This document shows positions 32,150-32,179 of a stretch of DNA of 32,179 nucleotides, piece by piece. The position numbers and the translations under genes are program-made. A model generated the notes under the pieces. It saw only the letters and a program-made list of their open reading frames with translations, did not search any database and was not told the origin of the DNA. The first letter of the stretch is position 1, and each line of letters begins with the position of its first letter. The stretch comes from Hyphomonas sp. UBA5111 (GTDB lineage Bacteria > Pseudomonadota > Alphaproteobacteria > Caulobacterales > Hyphomonadaceae): assembly GCA_002414505.1 (NCBI GenBank), contig DHZF01000039.1, positions 81,469-113,647 on the forward strand, read 5' to 3'.

Positions 32150-32179
32150 CCCTTGCCCTCTACTTTAAGGATCTGCACG

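Noticed and set aside
1..32179. CRISPR array, tRNA, rRNA, insertion sequence or prophage
   Set aside because: I saw no regularly spaced repeats, tRNA-like cloverleaf, rRNA segments, transposase or integrase genes; the repeats found are isolated short inverted repeats.

Overview
The window looks like a chromosomal catabolic region from a Gram-negative bacterium. A TonB-dependent outer-membrane receptor with a signal peptide and a terminal Phe, a moderately GC-rich composition, and many TauD, Rieske, FeaR-type AraC and SDR genes suggest an aerobic, heterotrophic alphaproteobacterium (Hyphomonadaceae- or Sphingomonadales-like). That placement is inferred from gene style, not from a marker gene. 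I see no rRNA, tRNA, CRISPR, integrase or insertion sequence. Nearly every gene is on the minus strand. The exceptions are a sensor kinase and an extradiol dioxygenase.

Left edge (1-4325): the 5' nine-tenths of a periplasmic GH3 beta-glucosidase (BglX type), then a LytTR response regulator and a LytS-type histidine kinase facing away from each other, forming a two-component pair. Transport and first oxidation block (4374-9005): a TonB-dependent receptor with a downstream TauD/TfdA dioxygenase, and an MFS permease.

Core catabolic block (9170-23300), transcribed right to left: a FmdA-type acetamidase/formamidase; an unusual 774-residue fusion of a FeaR-type AraC regulator to a second acetamidase/formamidase; a Rieske oxygenase alpha subunit; a stand-alone FeaR-type AraC regulator; a tightly overlapping VOC-MFS-ribokinase-SDR operon; a second TauD/TfdA dioxygenase; a [2Fe-2S] ferredoxin; and an adjacent pair resembling RutA (flavin monooxygenase) and RutB (isochorismatase-fold amidohydrolase). 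A DODA/LigB-type extradiol dioxygenase is divergent from the first acetamidase. Together these look like a pathway that hydroxylates and opens an aromatic or N-heterocyclic ring and hydrolyses C-N bonds, probably releasing formamide- or amide-like fragments. The ribokinase and the GH3 enzyme leave room for a glycosylated substrate. The substrate cannot be read from the sequence.

Permease and hydrolase block (23297-27162): an M20-fold hydrolase with apparently altered active-site residues, an MFS permease related to the one at 7770-9005, and a bile-acid/sodium-symporter-like protein. A 456-base gene-free stretch (27163-27618) follows, with a perfect 11-bp inverted repeat.

Right block (27619-32149): a compact operon that matches the non-phosphorylative L-fucose pathway: aldo/keto reductase (L-fucose dehydrogenase), L-fuconolactonase, 2-keto-3-deoxy-L-fuconate 4-dehydrogenase and FAH-family 2,4-diketo-3-deoxy-L-fuconate hydrolase. 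It ends with an unexpected Coq4-like protein that keeps the HDxxH-x11-E metal motif. L-fuconate dehydratase is not in the window and may lie beyond the right edge.

The most unusual items are the AraC-acetamidase fusion, the RutA/RutB-like pair outside a rut operon, the Coq4-like protein in a fucose operon and the M20 protein with altered catalytic residues.
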